From Acidobacteriaceae bacterium (GTDB lineage Bacteria; Acidobacteriota; Terriglobia; Terriglobales; Acidobacteriaceae): 5,274 nucleotides of DNA. Both the position numbers and the translations under genes were made by a program. This document shows positions 1 through 5,274 of this stretch, in pieces (position 1 is the first letter of the stretch; each line of letters opens with the position of its first letter). Location: the NCBI GenBank assembly GCA_025462785.1, contig JAOAPG010000338.1, positions 1 to 5,274 of the forward strand. The letters run 5' to 3'. The notes below the pieces were generated by a model. The model did no database searches. It was given only the letters and a program-made list of their open reading frames with translations, and was not told where the DNA came from.

Positions 1-1
1 C

Positions 2-826
2 AAAATGACAATCCGGTATGAGGTGTCGAAGCAAACGTTTGAGCGAACTATTTATTCGCGAGGAGACCGCAAGCGTATGGAGCACCGGAATTCCGAAGGA
101 CGCGCCGGGTCTGACGGAGTGCGACAATTGACTTACGGCCCACGCCTTGCTTTGATTACGCGCTGCGGCTCGGGAAAAATATTTGAGTTGAATCTTGATG
201 ATCGCCAATACGTCTCCACGCCATACCCACCCAAGCCACTCCCTAAAAAAGAAATCAAAACGCGCGGATTGGACCGGCTAAATACTTCCGGATCTAAAAA
301 GCCGACATTGCGAATCGAAACTACAACTGTAGACATGGGCGAGCGCAAAGAGATATTTGGACACACCGCGAGGCGCGTCATCACGACCACAAAGCAGATT
401 CCGCTCGAGGGCTCCCATTCGCAACCGCAAGAAAGCGTGACGGACGGATGGTATATCGATTTCGATCCGACACTCTCGTGCGACCAAAGATGGCGAACCG
501 GAAGGCGAGCCCACGCCTACGGGTTTCTAGTGGCCGGAAACCAACCAGTAGAAATACCTCAATTCGTCGACATCGGCGAAGCACAAACTGGATTCCCTTT
601 GCAGCAATCGACGACTTCAAAAAGTACCTACATCGGGCCAGACGGCACAAAGAAAGAAACAAACTCAAAGAATGAGACGATTGTGACGCAGTTCGTCGAA
701 CGTCCTCTCGATCCCGCGCTCTTCGAGATTCCTCAAGGATTCAAACGAGTAGCTCGTATTGAGCGAAACCCTCCAGCCCCCACTTTCCCAAATCTCTCAA
801 ACCAACGATCTTTGGCATCGATTTAA
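2..826 (+). CDS. DUF4412-like exported protein, 5'-partial
   Basis: The function is unknown. The frame is open to the left edge of the window and the first Met (base 5) is followed directly by mature-type sequence (TIRYEVSK). The true start and probable signal peptide therefore lie outside, and this Met is likely internal. At least 273 residues are visible. Numbered from that Met, recognisable parts are GDRKRMEHR (20-28), GPRLALITRC (45-54), ELNLDDRQYVSTPYPPK (61-77), a TTTVDMGERKEIFGHTAR block (106-123) and the ending PLDPALFEIPQGF (235-247). The 'modified by / GH.AR.. / LDP.LFE.P.G' pattern resembles DUF4412-type periplasmic proteins, which are thought to have a LolA-like beta fold. This assignment is from memory of the family and was not searched. 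Cys54 and Cys159 are the only cysteines and could form a disulfide in the periplasm. The next gene starts 182 bp downstream. No terminator hairpin is visible after the TAA. Confidence 0.75.
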   Translation, partial: KMTIRYEVSKQTFERTIYSRGDRKRMEHRNSEGRAGSDGVRQLTYGPRLALITRCGSGKIFELNLDDRQYVSTPYPPKPLPKKEIKTRGLDRLNTSGSKKPTLRIETTTVDMGERKEIFGHTARRVITTTKQIPLEGSHSQPQESVTDGWYIDFDPTLSCDQRWRTGRRAHAYGFLVAGNQPVEIPQFVDIGEAQTGFPLQQSTTSKSTYIGPDGTKKETNSKNETIVTQFVERPLDPALFEIPQGFKRVARIERNPPAPTFPNLSNQRSLASI

Positions 827-1008
827 GGCTGCGGTTTCGAATCTTTTCGCGCTCTAGCCTAGGTTTTCCGGCCATCTTGGGTGTTTCACCTGATATTTCA
901 GATCGCCCCGCGGCCGCCATTTTCCCGTTATTGCCCTTCTGATTTCCTCTTGTGCATTGCTTGTTGCTCCCCGCTTCTCCGGCTGGGTTAATATGTAAGA
1001 ACGTCTGT

Positions 1009-2832
1009 ATGGAGTCCCCCGCGAATCATACGGCTCACTCCGGCCGCGAGCTTCGACCCGCTCCACTCAACCGTCGCCGCAGTGTGCGGCAGAAGGTGCA
1101 CATCCCCGCTTATGCCAATCTCAATGGCAGCCGCAGCGGGATGGTGTTGGATCTAAACGAAATAGTGGACATCAGCGAAGATGGCATGTGCGTTCAAACC
1201 TCCACGCCATTGACGCCCAATCGCAGTTTGCCCATCTCACTGGACCTGGCCGAGACCAAGGCTTTCATACACACCGCAGGCCTCGTAGTCTGGACGGACA
1301 AATCGGGACGCGCTGGGCTAAAGTTTCCTGAACTGCCGCCGCAATCGCGTCATCAACTTCAGGAATGGCTTTTTGCCAATGCCATCGCCGCTTTCATCAA
1401 TCACGGAGAGCCAACGCATAAAGACGTAAAGCATGTCGGTCCAAGCAATGGGGATTTAAGTCATCGGGCTCCAAGCCACGGGAATGCAACACCTAGCGAA
1501 TTCAAATTCTCGGCCTTACTACCCGATCTCAAGCAGATGCTATCTGTTGCGGGAGACACTGCATCGGCCAAAGACGCTGCCTCCGCTTCAAGCGTTCCCC
1601 CACTCGAATTCGAAAACGTAGTGCATCTTGACTACACATCGCTGTTGACCGGTTTGGCAGCGGTCCAGAAAGAAGTGGAATCGCTTGGCGCTGACCAAGA
1701 GAAAGCGCTGCAACTGATAGTCGGCTGTGCTCTGACCTTCACGCGAGCCACTGGCGCCGCAGTCGCGCTTTCTAGCCAATTCATAAAGAGTGAAGGTGAA
1801 ACGGATATTGACCGCGAGCCCAGCCCAGGAGCAATGATCTGCACCGCCGTTGCTGGTTGCGATGCTCCTCCCGTAGGTTCGCACTTGCAAGTAGGATCGG
1901 GCTTCTCCGGCGAATGCGTGCGCAGCCGAACTCTACTGAGTTGTGAAGATGCTGAGACCGATTCGCGCGTAGACCGTGAAACCTGCCGCGCTTTAGGAAT
2001 TCGCTCCATGATCGCCTCCCCAGTGTTGCTCAACGATGCCGCGATCGGATTGTTGGAGGTCTTTTCTCCCAATGCGCACGCATTTGATAGTAACGACCGT
2101 ACAGCTATTGAACGGCTGGCTAAGATAATTGCTGGCACCGTAGCCCAATCGAAGGACTCTTCTTCGCTGGCATCGGCCGCCCCTTTGCTTTTTGGACAGA
2201 ATATATTTCCCCAGACAGGATCTTTGGACGAGGAGAGTTCCGTCGAACCTTCGTTCGAGTCTTTCAACGACAAATATTCCAAGGCATTGCTGATCGCGGC
2301 TGTTGTGACGTTGTTAATCGTTCTGTTCTGGTTCTTTGCTTCGAATTCAAAGAGCCGGTCTGGCTCGAACGGATCTCAACCCTCGGCTAACTCCGCAGAG
2401 GCAACTTCTCCTGCGGCGAGCTCACCGGGATCTAAACAAAATGCCTTGCCGGTAAATGACATTGAAGGTCTTCGCAGGCTTGCTATGCAAGGCGACCCAA
2501 TGGCTCAATATGCACTGGGTGTGCGATATGCCACTGGCGACGAGGTCAAACAGGATGACACTCAAGCCCTTGCTTTGTTTACTAAAGCCGCCGAGGAGGG
2601 AAGCGTTCCAGCCCAAGCAACCTTGGGGGCATACTACTGGGCGGGAAGAGGCGTGCCGCAAGATTTGAAAAAGGCCTATTTCTGGGCAGTCCTGGCGCGA
2701 GCCGGAGGAGACGTGGGGAGCAAATATCGCACCGCCGTTCTCGCCTCAAGGCTGAGCCGCAGCCAAATCATTGCGGCGCGACAAGAGGCCGAGGATTGGA
2801 TCAAGGCCCATCAATTGTCGGCAAAGAAATAA
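1009..2832 (+). CDS. PilZ-GAF-transmembrane-Sel1 protein
   Basis: This is a probable c-di-GMP-responsive signalling protein of 607 residues. Numbered from the ATG at 1009, the PilZ domain spans about 22-122 and keeps both ligand motifs: RxxxR (Arg23, Arg27) and DxSxxG (Asp54, Ser56, Gly59). Decapeptide repeats follow at 131-160. A GAF-like domain covers about 226-381, with the typical SGFSGECVRSRTLL and IASPVLLNDAAIGLLEV stretches. One hydrophobic segment (426-444) comes next, then a Ser/Ala/Gly/Pro-rich linker (about 447-480) and two Sel1-like repeats (about 495-567) that share A..LG..Y..G..V.QD...A. There is no N-terminal signal peptide, so I infer that PilZ and GAF are cytoplasmic and the Sel1 repeats periplasmic. 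A GTG at 952 would add 19 residues with no domain content. Neither start has a good Shine-Dalgarno sequence; I prefer the ATG because the PilZ domain begins soon after it. The output partner is unknown. Confidence 0.88.
   Translation: MESPANHTAHSGRELRPAPLNRRRSVRQKVHIPAYANLNGSRSGMVLDLNEIVDISEDGMCVQTSTPLTPNRSLPISLDLAETKAFIHTAGLVVWTDKSGRAGLKFPELPPQSRHQLQEWLFANAIAAFINHGEPTHKDVKHVGPSNGDLSHRAPSHGNATPSEFKFSALLPDLKQMLSVAGDTASAKDAASASSVPPLEFENVVHLDYTSLLTGLAAVQKEVESLGADQEKALQLIVGCALTFTRATGAAVALSSQFIKSEGETDIDREPSPGAMICTAVAGCDAPPVGSHLQVGSGFSGECVRSRTLLSCEDAETDSRVDRETCRALGIRSMIASPVLLNDAAIGLLEVFSPNAHAFDSNDRTAIERLAKIIAGTVAQSKDSSSLASAAPLLFGQNIFPQTGSLDEESSVEPSFESFNDKYSKALLIAAVVTLLIVLFWFFASNSKSRSGSNGSQPSANSAEATSPAASSPGSKQNALPVNDIEGLRRLAMQGDPMAQYALGVRYATGDEVKQDDTQALALFTKAAEEGSVPAQATLGAYYWAGRGVPQDLKKAYFWAVLARAGGDVGSKYRTAVLASRLSRSQIIAARQEAEDWIKAHQLSAKK
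1399..1488 (+). repeat. Three degenerate 30-bp in-frame tandem repeats
   Basis: Three consecutive 30-bp units (1399-1428, 1429-1458, 1459-1488) encode three decapeptides with the consensus xHxxP(S/T)xG(D/N)x. His at position 2 and Pro at position 5 are invariant. By hand alignment, units 2 and 3 match at 19 of 30 bases and units 1 and 2 at 16 of 30. They sit in the linker between the PilZ and GAF domains. They look like an old, decayed in-frame duplication; a role as a flexible, His-rich spacer is a guess. Confidence 0.5.
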
Positions 2833-2950
2833 CCCAACATCGTGACGTTACGCAGATATGTGGCGGGGTACCTTGGCCTTGAGCCCATGTTTCTAATCCC
2901 TTCCTAAATTGCGCCACCCCTCCGGTGCAGCTTGCGAGAACCGACTTGCA

Positions 2951-2970
2951 TCCAAGCTCGATTGCTTGGA
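2951..2970 (+). promoter_or_regulatory. Hairpin overlapping the RBS of the barrel gene
   Basis: TCCAAGC (2951-2957) and GCTTGGA (2964-2970) form a perfect 7-bp stem with a 6-nt loop (TCGATT), ending 14 nt before the ATG at 2985. The right arm contains the first three bases of the GGAGG Shine-Dalgarno sequence. In mRNA it could limit ribosome access; in DNA the same dyad could be a protein-binding site. It has no U-tract and so is not an intrinsic terminator. Confidence 0.45.
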
Positions 2971-2972
2971 GG
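2968..2972 (+). promoter_or_regulatory. Shine-Dalgarno GGAGG for the barrel gene
   Basis: GGAGG lies 12 nt upstream of the ATG at 2985. The spacing is somewhat long. Together with the signal peptide that begins at this ATG, it decides the start against the in-frame GTG at 2925. Three of its five bases are paired in the hairpin at 2951-2970. Confidence 0.6.
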
Positions 2973-2984
2973 CAATTCTCTCGC

Positions 2985-3569
2985 ATGCATAAGCTCGCAC
3001 TCGTTCTAACTCTTCTCGTGTTCGGAAGTTCTTCATTGTCATTCGCACAGACGCGCGTGGAAGCTGGCGTATTTCTCGATTACCTGGGTATCTCTCAGAC
3101 TAATACGAACAACTTCGGAGTAGGCGGACGTTTCGGATACCGCGTACATCACGATGTGATGATTGAGGGGGAACTAGCTTACGACTACGGCCTTAACTTC
3201 GACGAAGCTTACCGCAACATTGCGAACGGAAATATTGTCGCCATTGAGCACACCTCGATTGGCGTAACCCATGGTTTGTTTGGGCCAAAGCTCCAGCCTT
3301 CCGGTGGTGGACTTCGTCCATTCGTTACCTTGAAGGGAGGCTTTGTGAATTTCAGGCTCAGCCCCAGCTTGATTCCTTACAGTGACGTGGTGAGCGCGGT
3401 CTCCGGCATACGCACCTCCAGCCTGAACGTGGCAATATATCCCGCAGGCGGACTGGAGGCAAAGCTAGGTCCGGTGGGATTGCGATTTGAATTGGGAGAC
3501 GAGATTTATTTCAACAACGGCGCACACAACAACCTGCGGATCACGTTCGGTCCGATTCTTAGGTTTTGA
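2985..3569 (+). CDS. Small outer-membrane beta-barrel protein
   Basis: This is a predicted outer-membrane protein of 194 residues with unknown substrate. Residues 1-21 form a classic signal peptide: His-Lys, a Leu/Val-rich core, and a likely cut after Ser-Phe-Ala before Gln22. The mature part shows about eight alternating amphipathic stretches (roughly 24-33, 44-55, 57-70, 86-100, 110-124, 144-160, 163-176, 182-194). Gly and aromatics are frequent, and the protein ends in ILRF with the C-terminal Phe used by the BAM machinery. Length and strand count fit the OmpA/OmpX-like eight-stranded barrel class (OMP_b-brl type). There is no peptidoglycan-binding OmpA C-terminal domain. I chose the ATG at 2985 because the signal peptide begins there and a GGAGG precedes it. 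An in-frame GTG at 2925 would put 20 polar residues in front of the signal. The gene lies 152 bp after the PilZ-GAF-Sel1 gene and converges on the GntR gene. Confidence 0.82.
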   Translation: MHKLALVLTLLVFGSSSLSFAQTRVEAGVFLDYLGISQTNTNNFGVGGRFGYRVHHDVMIEGELAYDYGLNFDEAYRNIANGNIVAIEHTSIGVTHGLFGPKLQPSGGGLRPFVTLKGGFVNFRLSPSLIPYSDVVSAVSGIRTSSLNVAIYPAGGLEAKLGPVGLRFELGDEIYFNNGAHNNLRITFGPILRF

Positions 3570-3601
3570 ATTAGTTGAGGTTGGGACATCCGAGTGCACT
3601 T

Positions 3602-4324
3602 CTAACGAAACCTGCGGATCAAGAGGTTGTACCGGTCTGAGCGATAAAGACCCAGCACATAAACGGTTGCTTTACCTTTTGTTGAATAAAGGACCTGGCG
3701 CATCCTAAGTAGAGGATGACTGCGGGGAACTTGCAGAAGATGTGCAGTCTCCGCATCGGCGGCGGTGGCGTCCACTTCTTCATCCGCGTATGCGAGCTGG
3801 ATGCCATAGTCGTGCTCCAAAATCGCAAACAGCGATCCACGTGCAAGCGTGGTACGGGTTAGATCTGGGAATTGCTCGGCTGAGAAATAGCAAGTCTCCA
3901 GGGCAAAGGGTTCATCAGCCCCCAAGCGGAGCCGCCCAACCTCATTAAGAGGCGTGCCATGTACTAAAGCCAGCCGCGCGGCAACTTCTCGCTCATTAGT
4001 TACTACGTTGAAGGACAAAACCTTCGAACTGGCAGCCAGATTTCGTCCCGCTAGCAGCTCATTGAAACCCATCAGCTTGTTAAAGTGAATTTTCGGCGGA
4101 GCTATAAAGGTTCCCGCTCCGCGTCGGCGCTGCACGACTCCATCCTGTTCCAGCGCACTTAAAGCGTGGCGGGCCGTCATGAGACTGACTCCATGAATCT
4201 TCGCTAACTCCCGTTCGGACTCGACTGCATCGCCGGGTTTCAACCGTCCGCTATCTACGCGCTTCAATATGGTTGCTTGGATCTTCTTGTAGGCGGGCGT
4301 TCCATTTTGACGGCCATTTCGCAT
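3602..4324 (-). CDS. GntR-family regulator, HutC/UTRA subfamily
   Basis: This is a DNA-binding transcription factor of 240 residues, full length for the HutC subfamily. The winged helix-turn-helix covers about 10-75: AYKKIQATIL, then GDAVESERELAKIHGVS, then TARHALSALEQDGVV, and the wing RRRGAGTFI. A UTRA effector-binding domain follows at about 84-238 and includes PFALETCYF (139-147), LFAILEHDYGI (165-175), the EEVDATAAD stretch (182-190) and the typical ending RYNLLIRRFR. Family members respond to small molecules such as sugars, amino acids or their derivatives; the ligand here cannot be read from the sequence. The start is well supported by GAGGA six nt upstream of the ATG. The gene lies 249 bp downstream of the CRTAC1-like gene on the same strand, and its stop is 32 bp from the stop of the convergent barrel gene. 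Autoregulation or control of the upstream gene is plausible but unproven. Confidence 0.93.
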   Translation of the reverse strand: MRNGRQNGTPAYKKIQATILKRVDSGRLKPGDAVESERELAKIHGVSLMTARHALSALEQDGVVQRRRGAGTFIAPPKIHFNKLMGFNELLAGRNLAASSKVLSFNVVTNEREVAARLALVHGTPLNEVGRLRLGADEPFALETCYFSAEQFPDLTRTTLARGSLFAILEHDYGIQLAYADEEVDATAADAETAHLLQVPRSHPLLRMRQVLYSTKGKATVYVLGLYRSDRYNLLIRRFR

Positions 4325-4330
4325 CTGTGT

Positions 4331-4335
4331 TCCTC
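4331..4335 (-). promoter_or_regulatory. Shine-Dalgarno GAGGA for gntR
   Basis: On the minus strand TGAGCGAGGAACACAG precedes the ATG at 4324. GAGGA with a 6-nt spacer is a good ribosome-binding site and fixes this start. Confidence 0.7.
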
Positions 4336-4383
4336 GCTCATTCAGTCGAGATAGCGTTTAAAGAAATGTCAGCTTAAAAGCAC

Positions 4384-4420
4384 CCGTATCCCGTCTTTTT
4401 CAGCCGTCAAGAGTTTCCGT
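4384..4420. repeat. Phased CCGT direct repeats upstream of gntR
   Basis: CCGT occurs at 4384, 4391, 4404 and 4417, with start-to-start steps of 7, 13 and 13 bp. Two copies extend to CCGTC and two to CCGTAT. Short, regularly spaced direct repeats upstream of a gene can be activator sites, but the motif is only 4-6 bp and chance is a serious alternative. Confidence 0.25.
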
Positions 4421-4517
4421 ATAGAGAGTTCAGTATGTTTTCCAGCCGCTACAAATTCGGACAACTACCAAATTACTTTGCGGGCCCAACATGCGTGATA
4501 GCTTTATCTAAGTTGCC

Positions 4518-4527
4518 AGTTATAACT
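4518..4527. promoter_or_regulatory. Perfect 10-bp palindrome AGTTATAACT, candidate operator
   Basis: AGTTATAACT is self-complementary. It also lies within a wider inverted repeat, TAAGTT (4509-4514) and AACTTA (4524-4529). Known GntR/HutC operators are short palindromes with GT...AC ends, often GTnTAnAC. The inner GTTATAAC has the GT/AC ends but AT instead of TA at the centre. It sits about 190 bp upstream of the gntR start, far for simple autorepression. Confidence 0.3.
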
Positions 4528-4536
4528 TATTAGACG

Positions 4537-4547
4537 AACGAGTCGTT
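4537..4547. promoter_or_regulatory. Perfect 11-bp palindrome AACGA-G-TCGTT
   Basis: Five-bp arms flank a single central G. Its centre is about 19.5 bp from the centre of the AGTTATAACT palindrome, close to two helical turns, so two dimers could sit on the same face of the DNA. It begins 27 bp past the stop of the CRTAC1-like gene (reading minus). The arms are too short, and no U-tract follows, for a terminator. Confidence 0.25.
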
Positions 4548-4573
4548 ACTTGGGTATTGTCCAAAATCGAGCC

Positions 4574-5274
4574 TCACGTCCACTTTCTACTCCCTTCAAT
4601 AATGGTTATGTAGCGGTTGATGGGAAGATCCTCGTATCGTTCGGTCGCTCCGCTGGGGAGCGGCCATTTCACTTCGATCCAGTCAAGCTTCGTGCGTTTC
4701 CCGATACCAAGGACCATGCGTGGATCATGGGACGACAGATAGCTGCCTCCTCCAACTTTCGTTCTGCTACCCTTCAGATCGGCCGACTGAAAAGTGATTC
4801 GCGCACCTATTGCGTCGCGGTTCGACTTCGTTCCCACGAGATTGATTCCCAGCCAATGATTCTGAGTTCCCGCATTGTTTTTAAGCAGAAGTGGAGCCGC
4901 ATCGTTTACGGAAACCAGAACATCCACCGCGCCATCGTTATTAAAATCGCCGATTGCCATTCCACGGGCAGACAAGTACTTGGAGAACACAGGGCCGCTT
5001 TGCTGGCTCACATCCTGAAAACCCTTGCCTGCATTGTGGAATAGCAATAGTTGCTCACGATACTTCACCTCGTGATGCAACGATTCGATGAGATCATCGG
5101 GATTTCCATTGGCGAGAAACAAGTCCAGATAGCCGTCATTGTCGTAGTCGAAGAACTTCAAGCCCCATCCGCTCATGAGGCGCGTAGCGGCCGCAATGCC
5201 CGTGGAACCGGATTGGTCATCAAAGGTTTCATCGTGATTATTCTGGTACAAGGAATACATTTCTCGATCGATGT
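4574..5274 (-). CDS. CRTAC1-like FG-GAP/ASPIC-UnbV protein, 5'-partial
   Basis: This is the C-terminal part of an extracellular or periplasmic repeat protein related to animal cartilage acidic protein 1. The frame is open to the right edge. Although a Met lies at 5260, the codons before it (I-D-R-E) continue a typical repeat, so the start lies outside the window. Numbered from that Met (228 residues), one FG-GAP/VCBS repeat carries a calcium-type loop DYDNDGYLD (38-46) preceded by SGWGLKFF. A second carries DFNNDGAVD (105-113) preceded by ARGMAIG. The ASPIC/UnbV domain follows at about 134-202, with NHWLGINLVGTKSNRDAIG, the VGGGSYLSSHDPR stretch, a LGIGK core and W194/W199. The FG-GAP repeats are expected to form a beta-propeller blade series. 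In acidobacteria such proteins are numerous; their ligand is not established. The gntR gene follows 249 bp downstream. Confidence 0.92.
   Translation of the reverse strand, partial: IDREMYSLYQNNHDETFDDQSGSTGIAAATRLMSGWGLKFFDYDNDGYLDLFLANGNPDDLIESLHHEVKYREQLLLFHNAGKGFQDVSQQSGPVFSKYLSARGMAIGDFNNDGAVDVLVSVNDAAPLLLKNNAGTQNHWLGINLVGTKSNRDAIGARITFQSADLKGSRTKVGGGSYLSSHDPRMVLGIGKRTKLDWIEVKWPLPSGATERYEDLPINRYITIIEGSRKWT

Larger units (their letters stand above)
4325..4573. other. Intergenic region upstream of gntR
   Basis: This 249-bp gap lies between two same-strand genes and is more AT-rich by eye than its flanks. It must hold the gntR leader and, unless the two genes are co-transcribed, the gntR promoter. 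I could not find a convincing minus-strand -35/-10 pair. TTGACG (4410-4405) and CTGACA (4372-4367) are good -35 look-alikes, but neither has a matching -10 at 16-18 bp. No intrinsic terminator for the CRTAC1-like gene is visible. The region contains two palindromes and phased direct repeats, listed separately. Confidence 0.5.

Noticed and set aside
890..901. Imperfect palindrome CTGATATTTCAG in the gap before the PilZ gene
   Set aside because: Only four-bp perfect arms, no U-tract and no second copy; expected by chance.
910..917. GCGGCCGC, seen again at 5187-5194
   Set aside because: These are isolated restriction-type palindromes in a GC-rich genome, one of them inside coding sequence, with no sign of function or cloning junctions.
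989..994. TAATAT as a -10 element for the PilZ-GAF-Sel1 gene
   Set aside because: It matches TATAAT at only four of six positions and no acceptable -35 lies 16-18 bp upstream. The nearest TTG-containing hexamers are at 19 and 22 bp.
952..1008. In-frame GTG at 952 as the start of the PilZ-GAF-Sel1 gene
   Set aside because: It would add 19 residues without domain content and has no Shine-Dalgarno sequence. The ATG at 1009 is a better codon, although its own ribosome-binding site is weak, so this is not fully excluded.
854..1066. 70-codon minus-strand open frame covering the gap before the PilZ gene
   Set aside because: It overlaps the start of the PilZ gene, has no recognisable motif and no clear ribosome-binding site.
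1632..2282. 216-codon open frame on the minus strand inside the PilZ-GAF-Sel1 gene
   Set aside because: The plus strand encodes recognisable GAF and membrane segments here. The antisense product is Ser-rich, has no recognisable motif and has no supporting start signal.
2892..2897. TCTAAT as a -10 element for the barrel gene
   Set aside because: It matches five of six positions, but there is no -35 at proper spacing and the nearby TG is one base off for an extended -10.
2925..2984. In-frame GTG at 2925 as the start of the barrel gene
   Set aside because: It would place 20 mainly polar residues ahead of a complete signal peptide, while GGAGG and an ATG mark 2985.
4550..5044. 164-codon plus-strand open frame over the CRTAC1-like gene
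   Set aside because: The minus strand encodes FG-GAP and UnbV motifs across the same bases. The plus product shows no domain and its start lacks a Shine-Dalgarno sequence.

Overview
The window looks like a stretch of an Acidobacteriota chromosome, most likely the Terriglobia/Koribacter side. That placement is inferred from protein style: a CRTAC1-like FG-GAP/UnbV protein, a HutC-type GntR regulator, a DUF4412-like secreted protein and a PilZ-GAF-Sel1 protein are together typical of that phylum. No rRNA or marker gene is present to prove it. I see no tRNA, CRISPR array, insertion sequence or phage gene.

Layout. Three genes run left to right. (1) Bases 2-826 hold the C-terminal part of an exported DUF4412-like protein; its start lies left of the window. 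(2) Bases 1009-2832 hold a 607-residue multidomain protein: PilZ domain, short decapeptide repeats, GAF domain, one membrane segment and two Sel1 repeats. (3) Bases 2985-3569 hold a small outer-membrane beta-barrel protein with a clear signal peptide and a C-terminal Phe. Two genes run right to left and meet these tail to tail, with 32 bp between stop codons. They are a GntR/HutC regulator (4324 down to 3602) and, upstream of it, the C-terminal part of a CRTAC1-like FG-GAP/ASPIC-UnbV protein (window edge down to 4574).

How they may work together. The plus-strand genes are separated by 150-180 bp gaps, and nothing shows they form an operon. They share an envelope theme: a secreted protein, a c-di-GMP-type sensor crossing the inner membrane, and an outer-membrane barrel. 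On the minus strand the regulator follows the CRTAC1-like gene after a 249-bp gap. That gap holds two perfect palindromes about two helical turns apart and a set of phased CCGT direct repeats, so it is the most likely place for regulatory sites. A GntR regulator acting on itself or on the CRTAC1-like locus is plausible but not shown.

The most interesting items are the PilZ-GAF-TM-Sel1 architecture with its degenerate 30-bp tandem repeat, and a perfect 7-bp hairpin that buries part of the Shine-Dalgarno sequence of the barrel gene. Nothing here amounts to a clearly new defence or mobile system.
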